Assembly: GCA_040387095.1 (NCBI GenBank)
Contig: JAZKEJ010000012.1
Span: 23,951 to 87,950, forward strand
Direction: 5' to 3'
DNA length: 64,000 nucleotides
From: Methylotenera_A sp040387095
Lineage (GTDB): Bacteria > Pseudomonadota > Gammaproteobacteria > Burkholderiales > Methylophilaceae
Shown: positions 52,710 to 61,793 of the stretch, in pieces
Numbering within the stretch: position 1 is the first letter of the stretch
Layout of the letters: each line of letters starts with the position of its first letter
The notes under the pieces: model-generated
The model's database searches: none
The model's input: only the letters and a program-made list of their open reading frames with translations
What the model was told of the DNA's origin: nothing
Translations under genes and position numbers: made by a program

Positions 52710-53390
52710 TTACCAAGCTTTTGCGCCTGATTTAGCAAGGCTACTGATATATTCATTGTGCATCGCCAACTCAACCTCATTCGCTTGCAATACTTTTAGT
52801 GTTCGCGGTTTATTAGCGCTTGTTGGCGTTTGCATGGTGGGATGAGCCTGCACTAAATCCATCATCAGGCTATCTTGCCCACGCGTCATGGCCATATAGA
52901 CTTCTGCCAGCAGTTCCGCATCTAGCAAAGCGCCGTGTAATGTACGTTTGGCATTATCAATGCCAAAATGCCTGCACAGCGCGTCCAGATTATTACGTTG
53001 TCCTGGACGGGAATCTTTCGCCATTCTGAGTGTATCAGTGATTTTATCGCAAAATGTCTCTATTGGCTTTAGCCCGATACGACCAAGCTCGCTGTTTAAA
53101 AATCCCACATCAAAAGGCGCATTATGGATAATGAGTTCTGAGCCGCGAGTAAAATCAAGAAACTCGTGTGCGATGGCAGCAAATAAAGGCTTATCCTGTA
53201 AAAATTCAAGCGTGATGCCATGCACCTCTTGCGCAGCAATATCGATTTCACGCTGAGGATTTAAATAGAAATGAAAGTGCTGGCTGGTAGGACGACGATT
53301 AATCATCTCAATCGCAGCGATTTCAATAATACGATGGCCTTGGGCTGGGTATAATCCAGTCGTTTCAGTATCTAAAAATATTTGGCGCAT
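52710..53390 (-). CDS. dnaQ: DNA polymerase III epsilon subunit (proofreading exonuclease)
   Basis: The 226-residue protein has the DEDDh exonuclease motifs: IFLDTETTGLYPAQGHRIIE, IIHNAPFDVGFLNSELG and HGALLDAELLAEVYMAM. DnaQ proofreads for the replicative polymerase; a short C-terminal tail would bind the alpha subunit. It follows rnhA on the same strand with an 84-base gap; the order methyltransferase-rnhA-dnaQ next to gloB is conserved across many proteobacteria. Confidence 0.94.
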   Translation of the reverse strand: MRQIFLDTETTGLYPAQGHRIIEIAAIEMINRRPTSQHFHFYLNPQREIDIAAQEVHGITLEFLQDKPLFAAIAHEFLDFTRGSELIIHNAPFDVGFLNSELGRIGLKPIETFCDKITDTLRMAKDSRPGQRNNLDALCRHFGIDNAKRTLHGALLDAELLAEVYMAMTRGQDSLMMDLVQAHPTMQTPTSANKPRTLKVLQANEVELAMHNEYISSLAKSGAKAW

Positions 53391-53474
53391 GGTGTGTTCA
53401 TTATGATTTGTTAATTCAGTTATTCGTTTTACTTATTTAATTGCAGGCAGTTTTGATCATTTAATTAACATTCT

Positions 53475-53927
53475 TTATAAAAATGCCGCAACGCCTTCAT
53501 TGGCCAGCGCATCAGCACGCTCATTGCCCACATTACCCGAGTGCCCTTTTACCCATATCCATTCTATTTGATGTTGATTGGCAAGCACATCCAGCACCTT
53601 CCACAGATCGTCGTTTTTGACAGGCTTTTTATCCGCAGTGCGCCAATTACGCGCCTTCCAGCCAACAATCCATTCACTGATGCCTTTTTGTACGTAAGAT
53701 GAATCAGTATAAATTTTGACCATGCACGGTTTTTTTAGTGCTTCCAAAGCGCGAATCACCGCAGTCAGTTCCATACGATTATTAGTAGTCAGGCTTTCTC
53801 CGCCACTCAATGTTTTTTCTTTACCATCATAGCTTAACCATGCGCCCCAGCCACCAGGACCTGGATTTCCTTTGCAGGCGCCATCTGCATAAATTTCTAC
53901 TATGCTCGTCATTTGCTTACTGGTCAT
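53475..53927 (-). CDS. rnhA: Ribonuclease HI
   Basis: RNase HI removes RNA from RNA-DNA hybrids. The 150-residue protein shows the catalytic residues in VEIYADGACKGNPGPGGWGA (Asp), NRMELTAVIRALEAL (Glu), KIYTDSSYVQKGISEWI (Asp) and the C-terminal NERADALANEG (Asp), plus the VKGHSG loop. It starts eight bases after the methyltransferase stop, so the two are probably one operon with dnaQ. An internal ATG at the sixth codon is an alternative start. Confidence 0.95.
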   Translation of the reverse strand: MTSKQMTSIVEIYADGACKGNPGPGGWGAWLSYDGKEKTLSGGESLTTNNRMELTAVIRALEALKKPCMVKIYTDSSYVQKGISEWIVGWKARNWRTADKKPVKNDDLWKVLDVLANQHQIEWIWVKGHSGNVGNERADALANEGVAAFL

Positions 53928-53935
53928 ATTTAAAA

Positions 53936-54685
53936 CTATTCTTTTAATTGACTACTGCTATTGGTATTTTGCCGTTGGTGCGGCTTGGTTTTTTGTGAAG
54001 GGGTAACAGCCAACCGTGATTTTAACGGGTTTTTCTTCCAGTTGGGTTTTAAAAGCGTCATGTTAACAACACGTTTTTTTGCCAAAATAAAGTAAACGCC
54101 GCCCATCATTGGCCACCATTTATCACCCAGGTTATCCATAAAAGCAAAGCGATTCAGCCACTTCTGGTTATTAACAGGCGGTTCATAGCAGTGCATCTCG
54201 CCGCTAACAAATTCTAAACCCAATAAAGCCAGCCAGTCTTTAATTCGCGACAGTGTAAAAAACTGTCCGCTCCAAGGATAGTGCTCATCTTGGCTAAGTG
54301 CATATTTTAATCCCCAGGCACTAATTGGATTAAAACCAGTTAATATCAAATGTCCTTCTGGCACCAGCACGCGCTCTACTTCACGCAAAGTTTGATGCGG
54401 ATTTTCACTAAACTCCAATACATGAGGCAGGCAGACTAGATCAATACAGCTTTCTGCAAACGGCAAATAATCACTTTCACACAAGACTTCACCCACGCTA
54501 TTTCCTACATGCATTAAATGTGGGATGCGCGAATTTTTAAGCACATCCATCTGAGGCATGCCCAGTTGAAGCGCATTAAAACCGAATATATCTCCCACAT
54601 TCTTGTCATACATTGCCTGCTCACGACTCAACAAGTATTGACCTAATGTACTGGATAACCAATTATTTTGTTGTTCTAAACGCAT
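53936..54685 (-). CDS. SAM-dependent methyltransferase (YafS-like)
   Basis: The 249-residue protein has a class I methyltransferase core of the methyltransferase-11 type (LMHVGNSVGEVL, then LPFAESCIDLVCLPHVLEF, LREVERVLVPEGHLILTGFNP) and a basic C-terminal tail rich in Lys, Gln and Ser. It corresponds in position to E. coli YafS in the dnaQ-rnhA-yafS-gloB cluster. The substrate is unknown. It is divergent from gloB, whose promoter starts right at the 5' end of this gene. Confidence 0.82.
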   Translation of the reverse strand: MRLEQQNNWLSSTLGQYLLSREQAMYDKNVGDIFGFNALQLGMPQMDVLKNSRIPHLMHVGNSVGEVLCESDYLPFAESCIDLVCLPHVLEFSENPHQTLREVERVLVPEGHLILTGFNPISAWGLKYALSQDEHYPWSGQFFTLSRIKDWLALLGLEFVSGEMHCYEPPVNNQKWLNRFAFMDNLGDKWWPMMGGVYFILAKKRVVNMTLLKPNWKKNPLKSRLAVTPSQKTKPHQRQNTNSSSQLKE

Positions 54686-54706
54686 GTCTTGTGTTGTATT
54701 TAATGA

Positions 54707-54735
54707 TTGACAAAAAATTGTATCGAGCTAAATAT
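54707..54735 (+). promoter_or_regulatory. Putative sigma-70 promoter of gloB
   Basis: A perfect TTGACA at 54707-54712 is followed after 16-17 bases by TAAATA or AAATAT (54729-54735), a moderate -10. The element lies 44-72 bases upstream of the gloB ATG. Confidence 0.5.
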
Positions 54736-54778
54736 GCAAATTACCTTTTGCGAACTTACAATCCTGCATATATCCAAC

Positions 54779-55531
54779 ATGTTGCATATCATTCCTGTTC
54801 CAGCTTTTAATGACAATTATATATGGCTTTTGCATAACAAAAAGTATGCCGTAGTAATTGACCCTGGTGATGCGCAGCCTGTTATTGAGATGTTAGAAAA
54901 AAACAAGCTCACGCTTAGCAGCATTTTGATAACGCATCACCATGATGATCATATTGGCGGTGTAAGGTATTTACTTGAATATGCTGATGCACAGGTTTAT
55001 GCACCACAATATGAACAATATGATTTTAAACATACCAAAGTTGCTGAAAATGATTTGATTCACTTAGCAGAAATTGATCAGAGTTTTCGCGTGATGTGGT
55101 TGCCAGGCCATACATTAGGTCATATCGCCTATTACAATGAAGAATTTTTATTCTGTGGGGATACTTTATTCAGTGCGGGCTGTGGACGTTTATTTGAGGG
55201 AACTCCCGCGCAAATGTTTCAGTCATTACAACGATTGAAGCAATTAAATCCAGCAACACAAGTCTATTGTACACATGAGTACACAGCCAAAAATATTGCG
55301 TTTGCGCTAACTTTAGAACCAGACAATGAAGCACTTGTTGCCAGACAGGCTGTTGTCAACCAGTTAAGGCAACAAAAATTACCGAGCTTGCCAAGCAGCA
55401 TCGCTTTAGAACTGCAAACTAATCCTTTTCTGCGTTGTGACGAAACAACTATTTGGCAAAACTCACATGCCGAAAGTAAAGATGAATTGGCAGTTTTTAC
55501 CGCAATTAGAGCATTAAGAAATCATTATTAA
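54779..55531 (+). CDS. gloB: Hydroxyacylglutathione hydrolase (glyoxalase II)
   Basis: GloB hydrolyses S-lactoylglutathione from methylglyoxal detoxification and, in methylotrophs, may act on other glutathione thioesters. With the ATG at 54779 the protein has 250 residues, the family length; an upstream frame reading through the promoter is rejected. Motifs are PVPAFNDNYIWLLH, the metal-binding THHHDDHIGG (52-61), LPGHTLGHIAYY, FCGDTLFSAGCGRLFEGT and YCTHEYTAKNIAFAL. It is followed by mltD, as in E. coli. Confidence 0.94.
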   Translation: MLHIIPVPAFNDNYIWLLHNKKYAVVIDPGDAQPVIEMLEKNKLTLSSILITHHHDDHIGGVRYLLEYADAQVYAPQYEQYDFKHTKVAENDLIHLAEIDQSFRVMWLPGHTLGHIAYYNEEFLFCGDTLFSAGCGRLFEGTPAQMFQSLQRLKQLNPATQVYCTHEYTAKNIAFALTLEPDNEALVARQAVVNQLRQQKLPSLPSSIALELQTNPFLRCDETTIWQNSHAESKDELAVFTAIRALRNHY

Positions 55532-55637
55532 TCATCAACATAACAAATAATAGTCAGGTAAAACTTTTACTTGACTATTGCATGTGCCATCGCTACCATG
55601 CAATACAGTTTTGCTATAAAAGATGATTTAAAAGTTA

Positions 55638-57251
55638 ATGTTAGGAACAGATATCAAATCAATTTTATCACCGTCGCGCGTTAAGTTAAGATTAGCGAAT
55701 AACCAATCAATATTAGCTTTAACAGGCTTGTTTTTAATATTGAGTGGCTTAGTTTATACAAACTTAGCAATCGCTGATACGAACGTAGCCGGAGTTGAAA
55801 TTGAAATAATCACTGAAACCGTGGATAGTGAATTGGTGGGAGATCCTGTTCAGGATTTCCTAAACGATGTTGACGCTACTGACCCGCCGCAACTTGCACA
55901 CCAAGATGATATAGATGTTAATAGTGATTTATGGTCACGCATCAAAGATGGCTATGCGATTCCGAATATTAAATCCCCATACACCACAAACCATGAAACT
56001 TGGTACGCTGCTCGCCCGGATTATATGGAACGCATGCTGGAACGTAGCCAACGATATTTATTCCACATTGTGGAAGAAGTTGAAAAGCGCGGCATGCCAA
56101 CCGAAATAGCGCTTTTGCCAATGATTGAAAGTGCTTTTAACCCTCAGGCCTATTCACGCAGCAAAGCATCGGGTATCTGGCAATTCATTCCTTCCACAGG
56201 TAAAAGCTTTGGCCTGCAACAAAACTTTTGGGTAGATAATCGCCGTGACGTTACTGCCGCCACAAGTGCCGCACTCACCTACCTGCAAAAACTGCATGGT
56301 ATGTTTGGCACCTGGGATCTTGCACTTGCTGCTTACAATGCTGGCGAAGGCACCGTGCGACGGGCGATTAATAAAAATCGCAGCAAGGGATTGCCTACCG
56401 ACTACCAAAGTTTAAGCTTGCCGCCTGAAACTAGAAACTACGTGCCCAAGTTGCAGGCGATTAAAAATATCGTCACCAACCCTGAGCGCTTTGGCCTAAA
56501 AGTTAATGCAATTCCCAACCGCCCTTATTTCGCACGCGTTAGCACGCCTAAACAAATTGACGCGAAATTAGCTGCCGAGTTAGCCGAAATTTCATTTGAG
56601 GAGTTCAGCTCGCTCAATCCTAGCTACAATCGCCCAGTCATCACATCGACTGGCGAAAAACACCAACTATTGCTGCCTGTTTGGGCGGCAGAACGTTTTG
56701 TTACAAATCTTGCTGATTATGATAAACCGCTGACTAACTGGCAAACTTACAACGCAAAACGCGGTGAACGCATGGATAGCATTGCGAAAAAATTTGGCAT
56801 TAATGTTGCACAATTGCGCGATATAAATGGCCTGTCATCGCATAAGCAGGTACGTACATCTCGTGCTTTACTCGTTCCTAGCAATTACTCGAGTGATGCT
56901 GATAACGAAATTGATGTGGCTGAATTAGAAGAAAACAATTTCAAGCAATTAGAAGATGTAAAAGACAGTGAACCTAAGCGGCCTGCTGTACACAAAGTAA
57001 AAAAGGGAGATACTTTACAAGCTTTGGCTAATAAGTACGATACCAGCAGCAAAGCCCTGATTAAGATTAACCAGTTAAAAAGCAGCAACCTGAGAATTGG
57101 GCAATCCATTCAATTAACAAACGCTAAATTTAGTACAGGTAACTCTAGCTATTCAAATACCAAAAAGAAAACAACTGTGAGAAATCGTGTTAAATCTAAA
57201 AACAAATCATCACGGCATATAAAAGCCCACTCAAATATTCGATTAAGATAA
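55638..57251 (+). CDS. mltD: Membrane-bound lytic murein transglycosylase D
   Basis: MltD cuts the glycan strands of peptidoglycan with formation of anhydromuramic ends. The 537-residue protein has an N-terminal hydrophobic signal or anchor (about 24-46), an SLT domain with probable catalytic Glu164 in LLPMIESAFNPQAYS and GIWQFIPSTG, NLALAAYNAGEG-like repeats, and two LysM domains (about 360-410 and 445-495, VKKGDTLQALANKYDTSS). The last 35 residues are unusually basic (KKKTTVRNRVKSKNKSSRHI). No lipobox is obvious. Confidence 0.92.
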   Translation: MLGTDIKSILSPSRVKLRLANNQSILALTGLFLILSGLVYTNLAIADTNVAGVEIEIITETVDSELVGDPVQDFLNDVDATDPPQLAHQDDIDVNSDLWSRIKDGYAIPNIKSPYTTNHETWYAARPDYMERMLERSQRYLFHIVEEVEKRGMPTEIALLPMIESAFNPQAYSRSKASGIWQFIPSTGKSFGLQQNFWVDNRRDVTAATSAALTYLQKLHGMFGTWDLALAAYNAGEGTVRRAINKNRSKGLPTDYQSLSLPPETRNYVPKLQAIKNIVTNPERFGLKVNAIPNRPYFARVSTPKQIDAKLAAELAEISFEEFSSLNPSYNRPVITSTGEKHQLLLPVWAAERFVTNLADYDKPLTNWQTYNAKRGERMDSIAKKFGINVAQLRDINGLSSHKQVRTSRALLVPSNYSSDADNEIDVAELEENNFKQLEDVKDSEPKRPAVHKVKKGDTLQALANKYDTSSKALIKINQLKSSNLRIGQSIQLTNAKFSTGNSSYSNTKKKTTVRNRVKSKNKSSRHIKAHSNIRLR

Positions 57252-57280
57252 GCACAGCAATCAATAGAAATATTTTGTTT

Positions 57281-57286
57281 TATAAT
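57281..57286 (+). promoter_or_regulatory. Putative -10 element upstream of the peptide-binding protein gene
   Basis: A perfect TATAAT lies ten bases before the ATG at 57297, so the leader would be only about four bases or translation would begin at the next in-frame ATG at 57312. No convincing -35 is seen. Confidence 0.35.
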
Positions 57287-57296
57287 TGGTTTAATC

Positions 57297-58991
57297 ATGA
57301 GAAATATTTTTATGTGCCAAAACAATCGATTTTATCGAATTTCATCGCAATTTTTAATCTATTCCCTATGCGCCGCCGCACTGCTCTCTTGCGGAAAACC
57401 TGTTCTAGATACCACTGACTACAATAAACAATATGCTGCTGAAGCTGGCGGCACGTTAATAGATGCCTCAACCGCTGAACCATCCGGTTTAATTTATATG
57501 GTGGCTGGCGAATCGGCAGCGGCAGCTATTGCTGGCAACATCTTTAATAAGCTACTTAAATACGATAAAAACCTTGATTTAGAAGGTGAGCTAGCAAAAA
57601 AATGGACCGTATCAGCAGACCAAAAAACCATTGTTTTTGAGCTTAAACCCAATTTGAAATGGGCAGACGGCAAACCTTTAACCAGTGCAGATGTGTTGTT
57701 TACATGGAAACTGGTGACCGATGAAAAAACACGCAGCCCTTACGCCTCTGATTATCAATTAGTTAAAAAAGCTGATGCGCCAGATGCGTTAACTTTTAGT
57801 GTGACCTATGATCAAGCTTATGCGCCTGCACTAGATAGCTGGGCTGGCTTACAAATTTTGCCAAAACATTTGCTTGAGAATCAAGACATTCATACCACCG
57901 CTTTTGCGCGTAACCCCGTTGGCAGTCATTACTACAAACTGGACAGCTGGACGCATGGTGAAAATTTAAAATTGTCACGCAACCCCACTTCGGTATTAGG
58001 CTCGGCTAAAATCGATAAATTAGTCACCCGTATTATTCCTGATAATTCAGCGCAATTTCTGGAGTTAATGGCAGATAACATTGATCTGATGGGTTTAGAC
58101 CCGATCAAATATTCGCGCATTATTCCAGCGCGACCAGAACTGCAAAAAAAAATAGCCTTATATAAAGAACTTGGTAATAGTTATACCTACATGGGGTTTA
58201 ACCTTAAACATAAGCCATTTGATGATATCCGAGTACGAAAAGCCATCAACTATGCCATCAATAAACAAGAGATTATTGATGGCGTTTATTTGGGATTAGG
58301 AATTAATATCGCCTCTCCTTACAAGCCTGGCACGCGCTGGAGCAATCCTGATTTACAGCCTTATGCATATGATCCTAATCAAGCCAAAGCTTTATTAAAA
58401 GAAGCCGGATTTGTAGACACTGATGGTGACGGCATTTTAGAACGTGATGGCAAACCCTTTGCTTTTGAAATCATCACTAATCAAAACAAAGAACGCGAGA
58501 AATCAGCGGTATTGATTCAACGCAGGCTGAGAGATGTTGGTATTGATGTACAAATCCGCGCCATTGAATGGGCCAGTTTTATCAGTCGTTTTATCAAAAC
58601 TGGTGATTTTGATGTGGTGGTTTTGGGTTGGGGTCTAGGTTTGGATCCAGACCAATTCAATATTTGGCATTCCAGCCAAAATCAACCCGGGCAATTTAAT
58701 TTCATTGGCTATAATAATCCGCAAGTCGACAAACTTTTAGAACAAGGTCGCCTGGAACTTAACCCTGAAAAACGCATGAAAATTTATCATGAATTTGCAA
58801 AGGTATTATTGGAAGATAGTCCAATTATCTATTTGTCTGCCGGTTATGGTTTAACAGCGATTCATAAACGGGTTAAAGGTATAAACTCTCCTGCGCCGCC
58901 TGCTGGCATCGGACATAATTCATATGAATGGTATATTCCGAGTCAGCTTAGGCATTCAGATACTGGACGCAACGAAATCTCTGCACATTAA
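57297..58991 (+). CDS. ABC importer substrate-binding lipoprotein (peptide/nickel-type)
   Basis: The 564-residue protein is a class C solute-binding protein of the DppA/OppA type. It has a lipoprotein signal ending in LLSC (Cys32) and the family stretches EGELAKKWTVSADQKTIVFE, LKPNLKWADGKPLTSADVLF, RVRKAINYAINKQEIIDGVYLG and GWGLGLDPDQFNIWHS. Lipid anchoring would hold it in the periplasm next to the two permeases that follow on the same strand (9-base gap to the first). ATPase genes are not in the window. The substrate, probably a short peptide, cannot be specified. Confidence 0.88.
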   Translation: MRNIFMCQNNRFYRISSQFLIYSLCAAALLSCGKPVLDTTDYNKQYAAEAGGTLIDASTAEPSGLIYMVAGESAAAAIAGNIFNKLLKYDKNLDLEGELAKKWTVSADQKTIVFELKPNLKWADGKPLTSADVLFTWKLVTDEKTRSPYASDYQLVKKADAPDALTFSVTYDQAYAPALDSWAGLQILPKHLLENQDIHTTAFARNPVGSHYYKLDSWTHGENLKLSRNPTSVLGSAKIDKLVTRIIPDNSAQFLELMADNIDLMGLDPIKYSRIIPARPELQKKIALYKELGNSYTYMGFNLKHKPFDDIRVRKAINYAINKQEIIDGVYLGLGINIASPYKPGTRWSNPDLQPYAYDPNQAKALLKEAGFVDTDGDGILERDGKPFAFEIITNQNKEREKSAVLIQRRLRDVGIDVQIRAIEWASFISRFIKTGDFDVVVLGWGLGLDPDQFNIWHSSQNQPGQFNFIGYNNPQVDKLLEQGRLELNPEKRMKIYHEFAKVLLEDSPIIYLSAGYGLTAIHKRVKGINSPAPPAGIGHNSYEWYIPSQLRHSDTGRNEISAH

Positions 58992-59000
58992 TGTTCAATC

Positions 59001-60023
59001 ATGCTTAAATATTTAATTAAACGCGTACTCTGGATGATTCCTTTACTGATTGGCATCAGTTTAATTTCCTTTTTTATCATGCACTTAGCGCCAGGTGATA
59101 TTACCAGTAACGAAGCTGCGTTTAATCCAAAAGCCTCTGAAGAATCACGCCAAAAGTTACGCGAGCTATATAATTTAGATAAACCGGTGATTGTGCAATA
59201 CGGTTTATGGTTAAAACGCATGGGCACACTGGATTTTGGCAACTCTTTTGCTTCTCATCAAAAACCCGTATTCTGGCAAACCACCGACAAAGATGGCAAC
59301 TTGACCAAAGGCATGATCCAAGAAGCTTTGCCGATCACCTTAATGATTAATATTTTGGGCTTAATTATCACGTTGAGTTTGGCAATTCCACTAGGTATTA
59401 TTGCGGCGCGCAAATATACCTTGTGGCAAGACAAATCCATTACCTTATTTAATTTTATTGGCTTCTCAATTCCAGGTTTTTGGCTGTCTTTGTTACTGAT
59501 GTATTGGTTAGGCGTAATGAATAACTGGCTGCCTATTTCAGGCTTACACAGCATCAACTATGATTCATTCGATACTTGGGGAAAAATAAAAGATAGCATT
59601 AGCCATCTCATACTGCCAGTGCTCATTCCTTCATTAACAGGTTTGGCTGGCATTACCCTATTTGTTAAAAATGGCATGCTGGACGTATTTCACCAAGATT
59701 ACATTACCACAGCACGCGCTAAAGGTTTAAACGAGCATAAAGTGGTTTACACGCACGCCTTACGCAACGCCCTACTACCTTTAATTACCATTATCGGTTT
59801 ATCGATTCCAGGCTTGATTGGCGGCTCAGTCATTGCAGAAACTATTTTTGCCATCCCGGGGATGGGTAAACTGTTTTTTGATAGCGTCATGATGCGTGAT
59901 TTTCCTGTGATTATGGGCATATTGACCATTGGTTCCGCATTAACCTTATTTGGTAATTTATTAGCCGATATTGCCTATGCATGGGCTGACCCTCGTGTAC
60001 GTCGCGGTGTGGTTAGAGAGTAG
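59001..60023 (+). CDS. ABC importer permease (DppB-type)
   Basis: The 340-residue protein has about six hydrophobic segments, including the N-terminal MIPLLIGISLISFFIMHLAPGD typical of DppB/OppB permeases in shorter form here, and the EAA-loop region TARAKGLNEHKVVYTHALRN in the binding-protein-dependent transport domain (about 110-335). It forms the membrane channel with the next permease gene, which starts five bases after this stop. Both probably pair with the lipoprotein upstream. Confidence 0.9.
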   Translation: MLKYLIKRVLWMIPLLIGISLISFFIMHLAPGDITSNEAAFNPKASEESRQKLRELYNLDKPVIVQYGLWLKRMGTLDFGNSFASHQKPVFWQTTDKDGNLTKGMIQEALPITLMINILGLIITLSLAIPLGIIAARKYTLWQDKSITLFNFIGFSIPGFWLSLLLMYWLGVMNNWLPISGLHSINYDSFDTWGKIKDSISHLILPVLIPSLTGLAGITLFVKNGMLDVFHQDYITTARAKGLNEHKVVYTHALRNALLPLITIIGLSIPGLIGGSVIAETIFAIPGMGKLFFDSVMMRDFPVIMGILTIGSALTLFGNLLADIAYAWADPRVRRGVVRE

Positions 60024-60028
60024 CAATC

Positions 60029-60874
60029 GTGAATAAAAGCGTATTTAAACAAGCTTTGTCTAATCCACTTGCATTAATCGGATTTGTTATTATCGTGAGC
60101 GTATTCATACTAGCCATGCTGGCGCCAGTTATCTCGCCTTATGATCCTAACGATATTAATGTAAAAGCCATTTTACTCGCACCATCTTGGCAGCATTGGA
60201 TGGGTACAGATGGGCTTGGTCGTGACGTACTGAGTCGTATGTTGCATGGCGGTCGCATCTCACTATTGGTCGGTTTAGTTGCTGTAGGCATCGCTACTGC
60301 AATCGGCATTGTCCTGGGCGCCATCGCGGGTTTCTATCGCGGCTGGGTGGATACATTGATTATGCGTTTAGTTGATGTCATGTTATCTATCCCCAGTTTC
60401 TTTTTAATTTTGGCTGTCATCGCCTTTCTCACCCCTTCCATTTGGAACATTATGATTGTGATTGGCTTAACATCTTGGATGGGTGTAACACGCCTGGTAC
60501 GTGCCGAGTTTCTAAGCTTGGGTGGTCGCGAATTTGTACTGGCATCACGCACATTAGGTGCCAAAGATGCGCGCCTAATTTTTATGCATTTATTACCAAA
60601 CAGCCTAACGCCGATAATCGTTAGTGCGGTATTGGGCGTAGCAGGTGCAGTTTTAATGGAATCAGGTTTGAGCTTTTTAGGGCTGGGTGTACAAGCGCCA
60701 CAAGCATCTTGGGGTAACATTTTAACCGATGGCAAAGAGTATATTCAGTTTGCCTGGTGGTTATCGCTGTTTCCTGGCTTGGCTATTTTAATTACCGTGT
60801 TAGGGTATAATTTGCTGGGTGAAGGCTTGCGTGATGCACTTGATCCTAGATCAAATACTAAGCAATCTAAATAG
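60029..60874 (+). CDS. ABC importer permease (DppC-type)
   Basis: The 281-residue protein has the DppC/OppC N-terminal domain (hydrophobic segment about 13-35, then DPNDINVKAILLAPS and HWMGTDGLGRDVLSRMLHG) and about five further membrane segments with the EAA-loop RTLGAKDARLIFMHLLPN. It follows the DppB-type gene by five bases and ends 53 bases before fabI. ATP-hydrolysing subunits must be encoded elsewhere or shared. Confidence 0.9.
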   Translation: MNKSVFKQALSNPLALIGFVIIVSVFILAMLAPVISPYDPNDINVKAILLAPSWQHWMGTDGLGRDVLSRMLHGGRISLLVGLVAVGIATAIGIVLGAIAGFYRGWVDTLIMRLVDVMLSIPSFFLILAVIAFLTPSIWNIMIVIGLTSWMGVTRLVRAEFLSLGGREFVLASRTLGAKDARLIFMHLLPNSLTPIIVSAVLGVAGAVLMESGLSFLGLGVQAPQASWGNILTDGKEYIQFAWWLSLFPGLAILITVLGYNLLGEGLRDALDPRSNTKQSK

Positions 60875-60927
60875 TTAAGTTATTACTATAATCACTTGAT
60901 TTAAATCATTAATTAACAGGATTCTTT

Positions 60928-61713
60928 ATGGGATTTTTAGCAGGAAAAAAAGTATTAATTGCAGGCTTATTAAGCAATCGTTCAATTGCTTATGGCATCG
61001 CTTCGGCGATGAAGCGCGAAGGTGCAGAGCTGGCTTTCACTTATCAACTAGAAAAACATGCATATCGTGTAGCAGGTTTAGCTGCAGATTTTGACTCTAA
61101 AATTGTACTGCCATGCGATGTGGCAGAGGATGTGCAAATCGACGCCCTGTTTCCAGCGTTGAACAAACATTGGGATGGCTTAGACAGCGTTGTACACTCA
61201 CTTGCATTTGTTCCGAAAGTGGCATTGGATGGCGATTACCTAGACGCAGTTAATCGCGAATATTTCCGTATCGCACACGACATTAGCTCGTACAGTTTTT
61301 CTGCGCTGGCCAAAGCCGCTTATCCAATGATGCAAGGCCGCAATGGTAGCTTACTGACATTAAGTTATCTAGGTGCAGAACGCACCATGCCCAATTACAA
61401 TGTCATGGGAGTTGCCAAGGCTAGTTTAGAAGCTAACGTACGTTATTTAGCACAAAGCCTGGGCCCACGTGGAATTCGTGTCAATGCGGTTTCTGCTGGC
61501 CCTATCAAAACGTTAGCTGCTTCTGGTATTGCTGATTTCGATAAAATGATTGGCTTTAATGAACGGCATGCAGCATTACGTCGCAATGTCACCATTGAAG
61601 AAGTGGGCAACACCGCGGCATTTTTATGTAGCGATCTAGCCTCTGGCATCACAGGAGAGATTACCTATGTAGATGGCGGTATGAATATCACCGCCGCAGG
61701 TCAGATAGATTAA
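60928..61713 (+). CDS. fabI: Enoyl-[acyl-carrier-protein] reductase (NADH), FabI
   Basis: FabI performs the last reduction of each fatty-acid elongation cycle. The 261-residue SDR-type protein has the nucleotide-binding GKKVLIAGLLSNRSIAYGIA, HSLAFVPK, the catalytic Tyr-x6-Lys in NYNVMGVAKASLEANVRYLA, VNAVSAGPIKTLAASGI and the C-terminal GITGEITYVDGGMNI. A TATAAT at 60887-60892 and an AGGA ribosome site precede the ATG; a strong terminator follows. Confidence 0.95.
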   Translation: MGFLAGKKVLIAGLLSNRSIAYGIASAMKREGAELAFTYQLEKHAYRVAGLAADFDSKIVLPCDVAEDVQIDALFPALNKHWDGLDSVVHSLAFVPKVALDGDYLDAVNREYFRIAHDISSYSFSALAKAAYPMMQGRNGSLLTLSYLGAERTMPNYNVMGVAKASLEANVRYLAQSLGPRGIRVNAVSAGPIKTLAASGIADFDKMIGFNERHAALRRNVTIEEVGNTAAFLCSDLASGITGEITYVDGGMNITAAGQID

Positions 61714-61731
61714 TTAATGTAAAGAGATAAC

Positions 61732-61761
61732 AAAAAGCCGATGTTAAAACATCGGTTTTTT
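61732..61761. terminator. Rho-independent terminator between fabI and ppiD
   Basis: CCGATGT (61738-61744) pairs with ACATCGG (61749-61755) around a four-base loop, with five A before and six T after the stem. It can serve both converging genes. Confidence 0.85.
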
Positions 61762-61793
61762 AATTGACGCAACTTTTAATAATTACTATTTAA

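Noticed and set aside
54707..54778. Longer gloB reading frame with 24 extra residues.
   Set aside because: The extension runs through a TTGACA promoter element and family proteins begin at MLHIIPVPAF.
60334..60735. Open frame opposite the DppC-type permease gene.
   Set aside because: Antisense shadow without ribosome site or similarity.
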